41,264 bases of DNA, from the IMG/VR virus record IMGVR_UViG_3300047388_000130, positions 1 through 41,264 of that record; one strand, written 5' to 3'. The position numbers and the translations under genes are program-made. The notes beneath the pieces were generated by a model that was not told the DNA's origin, did no database searches, and worked only from the letters and a program-made list of their open reading frames with translations. Origin of the DNA: a virus. Numbering within the stretch: position 1 is the first letter of the stretch; every line of letters begins with the position of its first letter. Of this stretch, positions 16,223 to 22,952 are shown one piece after another.

Positions 16223-16462
16223 ATGATCTGTGTTTGCGGTTGGTGCGGAGAATGGCTCGGTGAAAAGTGCGCAACGTGCGGTTCCGCGAACCTCTTGGTG
16301 ATGGCACAGCTCTCTGCCTTGCCAATCAACAGGCTCTGCTTCGACTGCTTGAATGAGTTTCACGATTCAGAGGGCGGGATCTCGCATGGCATCTGCACGC
16401 CCTGCCATGAGAAGCACTTCCCAATGCCAGACCGAAAAGTGCTGTACCAGGAAGCTAACTAA
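16223..16462 (+). CDS. Small double zinc-ribbon protein
   Basis: 79 residues; ATG after AAAGGGA. Cys pairs occur as CVCGWC with CATC, then CFDC with CTPCHEKH, enough for two zinc sites. No known family is recognised. It could be a DNA- or RNA-binding adaptor. Confidence 0.6.
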   Translation: MICVCGWCGEWLGEKCATCGSANLLVMAQLSALPINRLCFDCLNEFHDSEGGISHGICTPCHEKHFPMPDRKVLYQEAN

Positions 16463-16536
16463 AAAAAATTGTCTCGGACTTTCGTAGTTTGTTCGTCGTG
16501 TTTCTACCTAGGGATAAAGCTGTATGAGGAGAAAAG

Positions 16537-16764
16537 ATGCGAACTCAGATTGAGCACTACTCGTGGGAAGACTCCGAACTTGATGAGCGGCAAAAGGAAG
16601 CTATCCGTAATTTCCAGCGACGCTATGCGGAGCAGCGTCCAGGCTTCCGCATCTCTGGATGGGCACTCGCGATGTTCTTTGCCGAGGTAGTGGCTGTGTC
16701 GTTCATTTCCTGGGCGCTGATTACCTTGGCGTTCAGCCTAATTGAAAAGAACTTGGGATTCTAA
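16537..16764 (+). CDS. Small membrane protein
   Basis: 75 residues; ATG after GAGGAG. A charged N-terminal helix (about 1-40) is followed by a hydrophobic segment (about 42-70: GWALAMFFAEVVAVSFISWA, LITLAFSLI) that could form one or two spans. Its role is unknown. Confidence 0.6.
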   Translation: MRTQIEHYSWEDSELDERQKEAIRNFQRRYAEQRPGFRISGWALAMFFAEVVAVSFISWALITLAFSLIEKNLGF

Positions 16765-16777
16765 GCAGGCGTGGCTG

Positions 16778-16791
16778 TTCTACGCGTAGAA
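16778..16791. promoter_or_regulatory. Palindrome TTCTACGCGTAGAA, copy 1
   Basis: A perfect 14-bp palindrome in the 46-base gap between two early genes. The same palindrome, extended to 18 bp, recurs at 38906-38923, also between genes. As RNA it leaves no room for a loop, so a DNA site bound by a dimeric protein is more likely. Confidence 0.5.
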
Positions 16792-16810
16792 ACGGCGCGG
16801 GGAGACGAGA

Positions 16811-16987
16811 TTGAGGAAAGTACGAGCTAAGGCTCACAAAGTTAGAAAAGTGCGTTTTCCGGGCGGCTGGCGCGTTTGTCGATACTGCAAATCGTCATTC
16901 CGCCCGAATCGTCGGAAGTCAAAACAGAAATTCTGCTGCGAGGCCCATCGGCTCGCATATCACTTTCCCAGAAAAGAGGCGGCTTAA
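16811..16987 (+). CDS. Tiny zinc-finger protein with TTG start
   Basis: 58 residues. TTG 16811 follows GGGGAGA by six bases, and the stop directly abuts the ATG of the next gene. A very basic N terminus (LRKVRAKAHKVRKVRFPG) precedes CRYC, and KQKFCCEAHRLAYH supplies the second half of the site. This layout is like many small phage zinc fingers. It probably binds nucleic acid. Confidence 0.6.
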   Translation: MRKVRAKAHKVRKVRFPGGWRVCRYCKSSFRPNRRKSKQKFCCEAHRLAYHFPRKEAA

Positions 16988-17215
16988 ATGAAACCAGTAC
17001 TTCACCTTCGAATGGTTCCAGACACCCGTTGCCAGCAGTGCGGTCAGCACGGATATACGGAAGCAAAGACGCTGCTGTGCCTGAGTTGCAAGAACGTCCA
17101 GCTCTTATTCGACGAAAAGGCGATGAAGAAAGAGCGCCGGCAGATGTGCATCCGGCTTAGCGAGCAGATTCAACATGCGCGTCGGCAAGGGTTACTGAGG
17201 GCACAGACGGCGTGA
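16988..17215 (+). CDS. Small zinc-ribbon protein
   Basis: 75 residues. CQQCGQHG and CLSCKN form a four-Cys ribbon (about residues 15-40), followed by a basic helix (DEKAMKKERRQMCIRLSEQI). It abuts the previous gene. No family is recognised. Confidence 0.6.
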   Translation: MKPVLHLRMVPDTRCQQCGQHGYTEAKTLLCLSCKNVQLLFDEKAMKKERRQMCIRLSEQIQHARRQGLLRAQTA

Positions 17216-17451
17216 ATTAGTAGAGAAAAACAGGTCTGGGGCCGTCACTCCTGAGCCGGTTGTTTCGGCTGAATGAAGGGCTGAAGAAGTACCGCTTTAG
17301 GCTGTGCCAGTAAATAGTCCTGCTCTGAGTCACCGCTTCTCAACAGGCGACCGCAAATGGCACAGTTTTTTGGTGGTGACAGTTCATCCCTGATTGATTT
17401 GGCTCTCTGTAACTGCGGGAGAAAAAGCGGGGGTGTATCCAAGGGGAGTGC
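17216..17451. other. Gap with two weak ORFs
   Basis: A leftward frame crossing this gap (stop near 17245) ends with a plausible CAIC zinc half-site and a polar tail, but it has only a TTG start without ribosome site and runs antisense into the next gene. A rightward 32-codon frame (17357-17455) ends by overlapping the ATG at 17452. Neither is convincing. The ribosome site AAGGGGAG for the next gene lies at 17441-17448. Confidence 0.3.
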
Positions 17452-17952
17452 ATGACAAAAACTTTCGAGGTTCCAAGTTGGATACCGAAGGAAGCGTGGG
17501 ACGGATGGGTGGAGATGAGAAAAACAAAAAAGGCCCCACTCACAGATCGGGCAAAGCGAATGGCAGTCAAGAAATTGGAAGAATTGATGCAGGAAGGATT
17601 CGACCCGCAAGTGGTTTTGGAGCAATCGGAATTCAGATGCTGGATCGGGTTATTTCCAGTTTACGGGGTGACGCATGGCACACGACAGACAATTAGCAGA
17701 GAACAACTTAGAGGCGAGCGAAGTCAGCAAGCCATCCAAAACGCTCTCGGACACCGTAGCCGATTGGCTGACGCTTTACGGGCAAACGTACCGCGAGGAG
17801 ATAACGGAGGAATTGGCCCTTCTTTACCAGGAAGCGTTGAAAGACATTTGCCCGGAAATCCTGCACCGAGCATTTCTAAAAGCAGCCAAGACTTGCAAAT
17901 TCCGTCCGACGCCAGCCGAAGTACGAAACTCGGCAGACTCTTTGATGTCTAG
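17452..17952 (+). CDS. Replication-protein-like C-terminal domain
   Basis: 166 residues. Residues 1-70 match a domain often seen at the end of phage replication proteins: W at PSWIPKEAWDGWVEMRKTKK, TDRAKRMAVKKLEELMQEG and DPQVVLEQSEFRCWIGLFPV. In relatives the protein ends soon after this point. Here the frame stays open for about 95 more residues of atypical composition that lie over the next gene in another frame (17675-17952). A lost stop, a programmed frameshift or a sequence error could explain this. Confidence 0.6.
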   Translation: MTKTFEVPSWIPKEAWDGWVEMRKTKKAPLTDRAKRMAVKKLEELMQEGFDPQVVLEQSEFRCWIGLFPVYGVTHGTRQTISREQLRGERSQQAIQNALGHRSRLADALRANVPRGDNGGIGPSLPGSVERHLPGNPAPSISKSSQDLQIPSDASRSTKLGRLFDV

Positions 17953-18079
17953 TATGCAGCGCGGTAACAGGCCGAAATATCTAGATGAGCCAATGCTGAG
18001 CGAAGCGGAGCGTGAGGCTACGCTTGCTGACCCGAGTTACCAAGAATTGCGCGGCAAAATCTTAGGAAGTGTTCGGTAA
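17675..18079 (+). CDS. Helicase-loader-like protein
   Basis: 134 residues. The helical core (TVADWLTLYGQ, ELALLYQEALKDICPEILHR and AFLKAAKTCKFRPTPAEVRN) fits the pattern of phage helicase loader/inhibitor proteins (G39P/DnaC-adaptor-like), with the FxPTPAEVR part especially typical. Upstream there is only a poor ribosome site (GGGGTG). The gene lies over the tail of the previous gene in a different frame. Helicase-loading is inferred. Confidence 0.6.
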   Translation: MAHDRQLAENNLEASEVSKPSKTLSDTVADWLTLYGQTYREEITEELALLYQEALKDICPEILHRAFLKAAKTCKFRPTPAEVRNSADSLMSSMQRGNRPKYLDEPMLSEAEREATLADPSYQELRGKILGSVR

Positions 18080-18472
18080 ATGGTCTGCCCACACTGCGGC
18101 GAAAAAATCAGTCGCTTTAGTAACGGCATTAAGCGCAACCGCGCTAAGAAGACTTTCTTCCGCGGCGAGCATGAATACCTGGTCGGAGTTTTGGCGCACA
18201 CAAAACGAAGAATAGAAATCTTCGAAAATGCCGGCGGGGAAGTGGCGTGGTTCGACCCGACCGATCCTTCAACCGTGGAAGAAATTCGACCGGCAACCTG
18301 CCAGCTCTGCACCGAGCCTCACCTAGTTGGCTGGACCGATGGCGAATGGCACCACAACGTGAAATCCCACGGTGGAAAGCGGTGCGATTGCGCGAAATGC
18401 GGCTTGTACGCGTGCCGGCCATCGCATCTGGCTTGGCACAACCGAGTGATCGAAGTGAGGTTCATCCGGTGA
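18080..18472 (+). CDS. HNH-like zinc-binding protein (possible nuclease)
   Basis: 130 residues; ATG directly follows the previous stop. It opens with CPHC. The C-terminal half reads CQLC, then GEWHHNVKSHGGKRCDCAKC and CRPSHLAWHNRV, an arrangement like the His-rich core of HNH-type recombination nucleases in phage early regions. The catalytic set is not certain, so a structural zinc protein is the alternative. Confidence 0.5.
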   Translation: MVCPHCGEKISRFSNGIKRNRAKKTFFRGEHEYLVGVLAHTKRRIEIFENAGGEVAWFDPTDPSTVEEIRPATCQLCTEPHLVGWTDGEWHHNVKSHGGKRCDCAKCGLYACRPSHLAWHNRVIEVRFIR

Positions 18473-18657
18473 GCGAATCGGCGCAGCGTCTAAGCCGGAA
18501 GAAATCCTGCAGCAATTGCGGGAAGCGACCGCCGTTGGCGAAAAGCAATGCGCGATTTTCAGATGGGCGAGTGCGAATTATCAAAAACCATGATCTGTGC
18601 AAGCGCTGCCGGCGGGATCTTTTGAATTCAATGCTCAGCACTAGGAGGTATTTGTGA
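18469..18657 (+). CDS. Small zinc-ribbon protein with GTG start
   Basis: 62 residues, from a GTG overlapping the previous stop. CSNC and CKRC flank a basic loop (KRPPLAKSNARFSDGRVR). It ends overlapping the GTG of the DnaA-like gene. It belongs to the run of small zinc proteins in this operon. Confidence 0.55.
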   Translation: MSESAQRLSRKKSCSNCGKRPPLAKSNARFSDGRVRIIKNHDLCKRCRRDLLNSMLSTRRYL

Positions 18658-18974
18658 TTACAGCGGGTGTTAGGCTAGAAGATTTGAACAATGTGACCAA
18701 GCACATGTGCGACGAATGCCGGGATTTGGCCGAGGACTTGATTGTTGTTCAGGTGGATGTGCCTCATAAAGATTTGCTCCAATTGCGGCAAAATGTCTGC
18801 GAAGAATCCGGTTTTTTGCTTTCGCAACTGACAGGTCTATGCCATGACCCCGCATTGGTCAGCGCTAGAAGAATATTCGCGAAGCGGGCCCAACTGATGG
18901 GCTTCTCCTATTCACAAATAGGGAAAGCATTATGTAGGCATCGCAGCAGCGTGATTCATCTGGTGCGTACGTAG
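18654..18974 (+). CDS. DnaA domain IV-like protein
   Basis: 106 residues from a GTG four bases after GGAGG. An N-terminal CDEC pair and helices are followed (about 68-106) by a pattern like DnaA domain IV: a basic helix (ARRIFAKRAQLMG), FSYSQIGKALCRHRSSVIHL. In DnaA the equivalent is GRDHTTVLHA, the DnaA-box-reading loop. Without an ATPase domain it could bind origin-like sites and recruit or block host initiation. Similarity is by motif only. Confidence 0.6.
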   Translation: MITAGVRLEDLNNVTKHMCDECRDLAEDLIVVQVDVPHKDLLQLRQNVCEESGFLLSQLTGLCHDPALVSARRIFAKRAQLMGFSYSQIGKALCRHRSSVIHLVRT

Positions 18975-19038
18975 ATGGTTTGCTTCATGGATGCTCGGGG
19001 TTTCACCTGGGGTATCGCTCAAGTCTAGAGAACACGCG

Positions 19039-19239
19039 ATGCTTTTTAGTGCCGCCCTAAAGAGCGTGGAATATCGAGCATCCATGTGGCTGACCGGCCA
19101 CAAGTTGAGCGCAGCAGAGAGGATGGTGAAGGATGGAAGCCAATCAGGTAATGGACAAACTTTGGGTATTATTCGGCTTCGTTGTAATACTAACAATATT
19201 CAATTTGACTCTTCTCAAGTGCTTCGAAAATTTGAGTGA
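19039..19239 (+). CDS. Doubtful small ORF
   Basis: A frame of 66 residues (up to 82 if a longer start is used). Its first half (LFSAALKSVEYRASMWLTGH, KLSAAERMVKDG) looks protein-like. The second half overlaps the next gene in another frame and does not. There is no clear ribosome site. It may be a decayed gene. Confidence 0.3.
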   Translation: MLFSAALKSVEYRASMWLTGHKLSAAERMVKDGSQSGNGQTLGIIRLRCNTNNIQFDSSQVLRKFE

Positions 19240-19273
19240 GCGAGTTAAAAAACTTGAAAAGGAAAGACAGTGA
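19133..19273 (+). CDS. Small single-pass membrane protein
   Basis: 46 residues: a short polar start, a membrane span (LWVLFGFVVILTIFNLTLL) and a charged helix (CFENLSERVKKLEKERQ). Stop overlaps the following GTG. A typical phage mini-membrane protein of unknown role. Confidence 0.6.
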   Translation: MEANQVMDKLWVLFGFVVILTIFNLTLLKCFENLSERVKKLEKERQ

Positions 19274-19434
19274 GCAACAAAACCCTAACCAAAGCAGAGA
19301 AGCGCGAGCTATGGCTCCATGCCGTCGATTGCGCGAATGAAGCGCTCAGCGGCAAGAACAAGGGCCGCACAGCCTATGAGGATGTGTACAAGCTGGTGGT
19401 GAAGCAGTATCTGAAGTGGAGGGGGAAGCTGTGA
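19270..19434 (+). CDS. Small helical ORFan
   Basis: 54 residues from a GTG overlapping the previous stop, with its own stop overlapping the next GTG. Helical and charged (LTKAEKRELWLHAVDCANEA, YEDVYKLVVKQYLKW). Family unknown; the overlaps favour a real gene. Confidence 0.55.
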   Translation: MSNKTLTKAEKRELWLHAVDCANEALSGKNKGRTAYEDVYKLVVKQYLKWRGKL

Positions 19435-19649
19435 AATCGCTACTCAAACTCTGGCGTACTTGGCGTAAGCCGAAATGTGAACACTCTTGGCGTCCTTGCA
19501 TGATTGTTCACCTGATGGGGCCTAACCCGCACCGGCCTGGGAGAAAATGCCGCAACTGTGACGAACGGCAAGAACTGTCAAAGGAAGATTTCTACGCGCA
19601 ATTCGGAGAGTCATTCTACCGGATGGCCAAAATTGGATTGCAGCCATGA
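19431..19649 (+). CDS. Small Cys/His protein
   Basis: 72 residues. GTG 19431 is preceded by GGAGGGGG, which decides against the GTG at 19416. CEHSW and CRNCDERQ give a possible zinc site: Cys-His near residue 17 and Cys-x-x-Cys near 40. Function unknown. Confidence 0.55.
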   Translation: MKSLLKLWRTWRKPKCEHSWRPCMIVHLMGPNPHRPGRKCRNCDERQELSKEDFYAQFGESFYRMAKIGLQP

Positions 19650-19864
19650 GCGGCGCAGACGAGAAGATGCGAGCGCGACGCAAATTCGTTGTCGAGTTTA
19701 GCAGCGATGAAATTTACTCACTTTCTAAGCTGCTCGGAGACAACGACCATTTTGCAGAAGAACCGCGTTTCTATCCTGACTGTAATCTATGTTCGGTCTA
19801 TGGGAAGTTGAATGCCGCTCTCGCAGCAGCGCAGGGCCAGCCAGAGAAAGAGAGCGGACGATGA
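19646..19864 (+). CDS. Small acidic ORFan
   Basis: 72 residues, ATGA overlaps at both ends. A strand-helix start (RKFVVEFSSDEIYSLSKLLG) precedes CNLC. No family is recognised. Confidence 0.5.
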   Translation: MSGADEKMRARRKFVVEFSSDEIYSLSKLLGDNDHFAEEPRFYPDCNLCSVYGKLNAALAAAQGQPEKESGR

Positions 19865-19965
19865 AAATTCTTTATCGGCCTCCGTGGGCTTGCTGGTACA
19901 CAAAAATGTATCAAGGTTTCATTGCTCATGTTGGCCCGTTTTTTATTGAGTGGAGCACCCGATGA
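19861..19965 (+). CDS. Very short hydrophobic ORF
   Basis: 34 residues, aromatic-rich (PPWACWYTKMYQGFIAHVGP, FFIEW). Both ends overlap neighbours by ATGA, which is the main support. It could be a tiny peripheral membrane peptide or simply a coupling ORF. Confidence 0.4.
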   Translation: MKILYRPPWACWYTKMYQGFIAHVGPFFIEWSTR

Positions 19966-20198
19966 AGCGGAGCGAGAAAGCCAAAGCGAAGTTTCGCGAG
20001 ATAGACGGCGCAATTTTATGGGAGATGCTTAAAGACGCCAACGAAGCACTTCGCAGTGCTCACGCCATCGCTAAACGCGAAGGCAAAGGAACGAACTGGG
20101 AAACTTGGATTAAGCGGCTGGATACGATTCTAGGAGTTCAGCATATTGTGCTTTACCCGCGTGAATCCGGCCAGCGCCAGCGAAAGGGGAAGGGATGA
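19962..20198 (+). CDS. Small basic helical ORFan
   Basis: 78 residues from the ATG overlapping the previous stop; a start at 19950 is less likely. Helical core (ILWEMLKDANEALRSAHAIA) and basic tail (ESGQRQRKGKG). Unknown function. Confidence 0.5.
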   Translation: MKRSEKAKAKFREIDGAILWEMLKDANEALRSAHAIAKREGKGTNWETWIKRLDTILGVQHIVLYPRESGQRQRKGKG

Positions 20199-20368
20199 GC
20201 GATATGTGCAAATGCGGTCACAAAGAGAGCCAACACTTTCCTTACGTTGACGGAGACAAGCGCAGCGGGGCGTGCATGGACTGTAGTTGCTGCAATTTTC
20301 GTCCGGGGATTGCGTTGCCAGCCAAGCGCCAAGCCAAGGGAAGTGGACATGATAAATCTGCCGACTAG
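20195..20368 (+). CDS. Small Cys-rich protein
   Basis: 57 residues. CKCGHKESQHF followed by CMDCSCCNF is a metal-binding pattern often seen in tiny phage and actinobacterial proteins. ATGA overlap with the previous gene. It overlaps the next gene by 20 bases. Confidence 0.55.
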   Translation: MSDMCKCGHKESQHFPYVDGDKRSGACMDCSCCNFRPGIALPAKRQAKGSGHDKSAD

Positions 20369-20558
20369 GAAATTTGTTAGAGAGCAACGCGATGTTGGCG
20401 ATTTAGATTGTCCTGATTTTGCAAAAGGTTTTGTATCCATCGGCGATTTCAGACCTGAGTGCGAAACAGACGGCCACTATCGCTGTATCGAATGCAAGTG
20501 GCTCGACCCAAATTCAGAATACGCGCTGGAGCGCCAAGCCAAGGGAGAACAGCGATGA
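20349..20558 (+). CDS. Small Cys-pair protein
   Basis: 69 residues from ATG 20349. The sequence DLDCPDFAKG and CETDGHYRCIECKWL suggests a small zinc site. It ends in an ATGA overlap. Unknown function. Confidence 0.5.
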   Translation: MINLPTRKFVREQRDVGDLDCPDFAKGFVSIGDFRPECETDGHYRCIECKWLDPNSEYALERQAKGEQR

Positions 20559-20701
20559 GCGAGCGAAGTTACAAACGAATTGTGATTTGTGCTTGGATAG
20601 TGTGGTGCTTGGCAATCGTCATAGGCGAAATGATGCAGGTTTATCATCTCGCTTGGATGAGAGGCGTAAGTGAAGGCTTGAAAGTGTGTGGTGGCCGATG
20701 A
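20555..20701 (+). CDS. Small membrane protein
   Basis: 48 residues. A basic start (MSERSYKR) precedes a membrane segment (IVICAWIVWCLAIVIGEMM) and a polar tail. ATGA overlaps on both sides. Confidence 0.55.
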   Translation: MSERSYKRIVICAWIVWCLAIVIGEMMQVYHLAWMRGVSEGLKVCGGR

Positions 20702-21366
20702 GCGAGAGAAAGCAGGAAGCACGCGAGTTGAAACCGTTGAATATCACGGATGACCGTCCCGACTACGAATGGAACGGCGAGTTCACGCAGGAGTCGTTAG
20801 ATAAGGGTGTGAAAGCGTCTGCTGAACGTCGCCGCCAAGCGAACCAGCCACAGAAAGCACACAGTTTTTCTGAATGGTGGAATTACTACTCCAACTCTGT
20901 TGAATACCATGATGAGCACTACGCCGACCATGAGGATATCGCAGAGGCGGCGTGGACAGCGGCGTTTCATTCAATGGAGCCTCTCGCTTCCCAGCCACAG
21001 GAGAAAGCGCAACCGGAGAGCCAGCAAGACATAGACGAGCGCAACGCCTACACGGGAGCGCAAGAAAACGCTCATAAGATATTGGGTAAGGTTTACTCGA
21101 AACTTTATACGCCAGTGGAGCAGGCAGCCTTCCAGCGTGGCCAACGGGCAATGGCTGAGAAGGCGGCGCAGGCGTGCGAAGCAAACTTTAAGGGCTGCGA
21201 TAAGTCGAATGTCGCGTGTCACAAACTCGACGCTGAAGCCATTCGCTCTCTCGTCAGCGCAGAGCCACCGCAACTCTACTGGAACTACACCGGCAAGCCG
21301 TGCAGCAAGTGCGGACACATACACGATGGCGCTGATGCCTATTGTAGCGCAGAGCCACGGAGCTAA
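20698..21366 (+). CDS. Hypothetical early protein with C-terminal zinc ribbon
   Basis: 222 residues from ATG 20698 (overlapping the previous stop). A polar N-terminal half has an acidic aromatic patch (EWWNYYSNSVEYHDEHYADH), then a Gln/Glu linker, a helical domain (about 110-160) and a final CSKCGHIHDGADAYC ribbon. Family unknown. Composition suggests a multidomain scaffold for small molecules or DNA, but this is a guess. Confidence 0.55.
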   Translation: MSERKQEARELKPLNITDDRPDYEWNGEFTQESLDKGVKASAERRRQANQPQKAHSFSEWWNYYSNSVEYHDEHYADHEDIAEAAWTAAFHSMEPLASQPQEKAQPESQQDIDERNAYTGAQENAHKILGKVYSKLYTPVEQAAFQRGQRAMAEKAAQACEANFKGCDKSNVACHKLDAEAIRSLVSAEPPQLYWNYTGKPCSKCGHIHDGADAYCSAEPRS

Positions 21367-21378
21367 GGGGAGGGAGTG

Positions 21379-21717
21379 ATGCCAAAGCGGATTCAACGCA
21401 AGCGCACGAAGGGCTGGAAAATGCCGGAAGGCGCTGTTTATGTGGGAAGGCCGACGATCTGGGGTAATCCGTTCAAGGTTGGGGGCTATTTCGCAATCGG
21501 CAAGATGGGCATGATCTGGTGCCAAGCCCGTGAGCAACAGGAAGGTTTCACGCTGATTGAATCTCCGATTCAGGCGGTAGATATGTTCCGCCACTTGCGA
21601 ACGATGGTAACGCCATACAGGACAGTAGCGGAGCTTCGCGGAAAAGATTTAGCGTGCTGGTGCCCACTCGACCAGCCTTGTCACGCAGACGTGCTACTGG
21701 AAATTGCGAACGGCTAA
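21379..21717 (+). CDS. DUF4326 family protein
   Basis: 112 residues; ATG 21379 after AAGGGGAGGG. It has the DUF4326 signature: YVGRPTIWGNPFKVG near the start and LRGKDLACWCPLDQPCHADV near the end. The family is common in phages and of unknown biochemical role; the conserved Cys and His residues suggest metal or substrate binding. Confidence 0.8.
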   Translation: MPKRIQRKRTKGWKMPEGAVYVGRPTIWGNPFKVGGYFAIGKMGMIWCQAREQQEGFTLIESPIQAVDMFRHLRTMVTPYRTVAELRGKDLACWCPLDQPCHADVLLEIANG

Positions 21718-21732
21718 GGGGAGGGAAGGGCA

Positions 21733-21915
21733 ATGAGTAGGGCGAAGCTGGTAAAGATTGCTGAAATTATTGCTGCTCATGTCAGCTACTTCAATGGCTG
21801 GAAGGTCAGCGACCAAAAGATGTGGACGGATTGCCACAATGCCGCTCTGGATATTCTAACTTATTTGGAGTGCCCATCCCCGCGACGGCGCAGGGCGGAA
21901 AGGAAAAGCAAGTGA
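21733..21915 (+). CDS. Small hypothetical protein
   Basis: 60 residues; ATG after GGGAGGGAAGGG. Helical (LVKIAEIIAAHVSYFNGWKV, CHNAALDILTYLE) with a basic tail. Stop overlaps the following GTG. Confidence 0.5.
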   Translation: MSRAKLVKIAEIIAAHVSYFNGWKVSDQKMWTDCHNAALDILTYLECPSPRRRRAERKSK

Positions 21916-22226
21916 GCAAGAGTCCGATGCAGTTAAGCCTCGACTATCTGGCTAAGAGCGGATGGACGTGCCAGATCGTGGAGCGCCGGCTGCCCATACC
22001 CGGAAAGCATGTCACGCAGGATTGTTTCGGCTTTGGGGACATTCTGGCCTACACCTCGCGGTTAGGCGGTGGCATAGTACTGGTGCAAACCACTAGTTGG
22101 GGAAATGTTAATGCGCGGCTCAAAAAGATTCGCAGCAGCGTGCATTTAGAGGGATGGCTGGCAGCCGGTGGAAATATTTGTGTGCATGGCTGGGGACCAA
22201 AAGGCTTACGCGAGGAATGGATCTAA
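21912..22226 (+). CDS. PD-(D/E)XK-like small nuclease (possible)
   Basis: 104 residues from a GTG overlapping the previous stop. The order of motifs is Glu24 in QIVERR, Asp43 in FGFGDILAY, then VLVQTTS (Gln59 where an acidic residue is usual) and NARLKKI, ending in CVHGWGPKG. This matches a compact restriction-endonuclease-like fold seen in phage hypotheticals. The Gln replacement makes activity doubtful. Confidence 0.5.
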   Translation: MSKSPMQLSLDYLAKSGWTCQIVERRLPIPGKHVTQDCFGFGDILAYTSRLGGGIVLVQTTSWGNVNARLKKIRSSVHLEGWLAAGGNICVHGWGPKGLREEWI

Positions 22227-22227
22227 C

Positions 22228-22416
22228 ATGGAAATGCTCTGCACGAAATCAGGCTGTGGCGGCAAAACACGGATCATCGAAAGCAAAAAACTGGAAGCCA
22301 GGCTGCATCGGCGCCGGCATGAGTGCAAGAAATGCAGGCACCGTTTCTGGACGAATGAAAAGCCATTAGCGGCGGCGCCAACACTATATATGGGCACTTC
22401 TACAGCGAAAACCTGA
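22228..22416 (+). CDS. NrdR-like zinc-ribbon protein
   Basis: 62 residues. CTKSGC, a basic loop (ESKKLEARLHRRRHE) and CKKCRHRFWTNEK resemble the N-terminal zinc ribbon of NrdR (RRRRECxxCGxRFTTYE). The ATP-cone domain is absent. It may bind DNA as a small regulator. It is the last early gene, placed just before the structured gap and late genes, so late-gene control is possible. Confidence 0.6.
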   Translation: MEMLCTKSGCGGKTRIIESKKLEARLHRRRHECKKCRHRFWTNEKPLAAAPTLYMGTSTAKT

Positions 22417-22423
22417 TTTTCTC

Positions 22424-22452
22424 TTGACAGTAAAGTGTTCACTTCCGCACAC
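22424..22452 (+). promoter_or_regulatory. Candidate late promoter with operator-like repeat
   Basis: TTGACA at 22424-22429 is followed by AAGTG-TT-CACTT (22433-22444), an inverted repeat in the spacer. The -10 region (GCACAC) is poor, so activation by a protein would be needed. Confidence 0.35.
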
Positions 22453-22486
22453 TCGCCACAGAATCCACTTCGAAAGCCACCTCCGG

Positions 22487-22602
22487 GGGAGCGTCATTCG
22501 AGAGAAAACGAATGAGTGCTCCCTTTAAAAGTACCGCGTATGCGCCTCACGCGTTAGCACAGTGAGTATGGCGCAGAAAGGCCAGTAGGCCTTTCTTTCT
22601 CT
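22487..22602 (+). terminator. Three successive hairpins ending in an intrinsic terminator
   Basis: Hairpin 1 (22487-22523) pairs GGGAGC/GCTCCC and CATTCG/CGAATG and is followed by TTTAAAA. Hairpin 2 (22542-22574) pairs GCGCC/GGCGC and TCAC/GTGA. Hairpin 3 (22575-22596) pairs AGAAAGGCC with GGCCTTTCT over a four-base loop and runs into TTCTCT. The last is a good intrinsic terminator separating early from late transcription, or a leader structure for the late mRNA. Confidence 0.65.
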
Positions 22603-22607
22603 AAACA

Positions 22608-22952
22608 ATGCCAACCAAGCGTTTCCTAATTTATTACCAGGACGGAACAAGAGAGCAAGTACCAACAGAAGAGAAAGAGCAGCTCCTGCTGGCGGGTGAA
22701 TTGCGCGCGATCGATGCGAATCGTTTTGAATATATCGGCGCCAAGAAAACCATGATCTTCCACGACTTCAGGGAATTGGCGCGCCTAGCAGAGCGGCTGA
22801 ATGTTACACCGACGCAGCTCAAGCGATTCCTGGCAGGGCATTTCGTCTGGGAGATTGACGAGCAGCGAGTGCGTGAACTCATGGAAACGCCAGAGGGATT
22901 GCAACTGCGTCTCCCGCAGATGATTGCAGAGATGGAAAGCGCAGCAGCATGA
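22608..22952 (+). CDS. Hypothetical protein at start of late operon (possible small terminase)
   Basis: 114 residues. An N-terminal beta-type part (RFLIYYQDGTREQVPTEEKE) is followed by a helix-turn-helix-like stretch (ELARLAERLNVTPTQLKRFL). A DNA-binding fold just before DUF5681 and the large terminase would suit a packaging-recognition subunit. No Shine-Dalgarno site is seen; the start is only a few bases after the terminator. Confidence 0.5.
   Translation: MPTKRFLIYYQDGTREQVPTEEKEQLLLAGELRAIDANRFEYIGAKKTMIFHDFRELARLAERLNVTPTQLKRFLAGHFVWEIDEQRVRELMETPEGLQLRLPQMIAEMESAAA

Noticed and set aside
17245-17625. Leftward frame with CAIC pair and polar C terminus
   Set aside because: Its last part looks protein-like, but there is no good start or ribosome site and it runs antisense into a recognisable gene. 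Not listed as a gene.
20971-21594. Leftward open frame of 207 codons
   Set aside because: It is antisense to the zinc-ribbon hypothetical gene and DUF4326, both better supported by ribosome sites and family signature.
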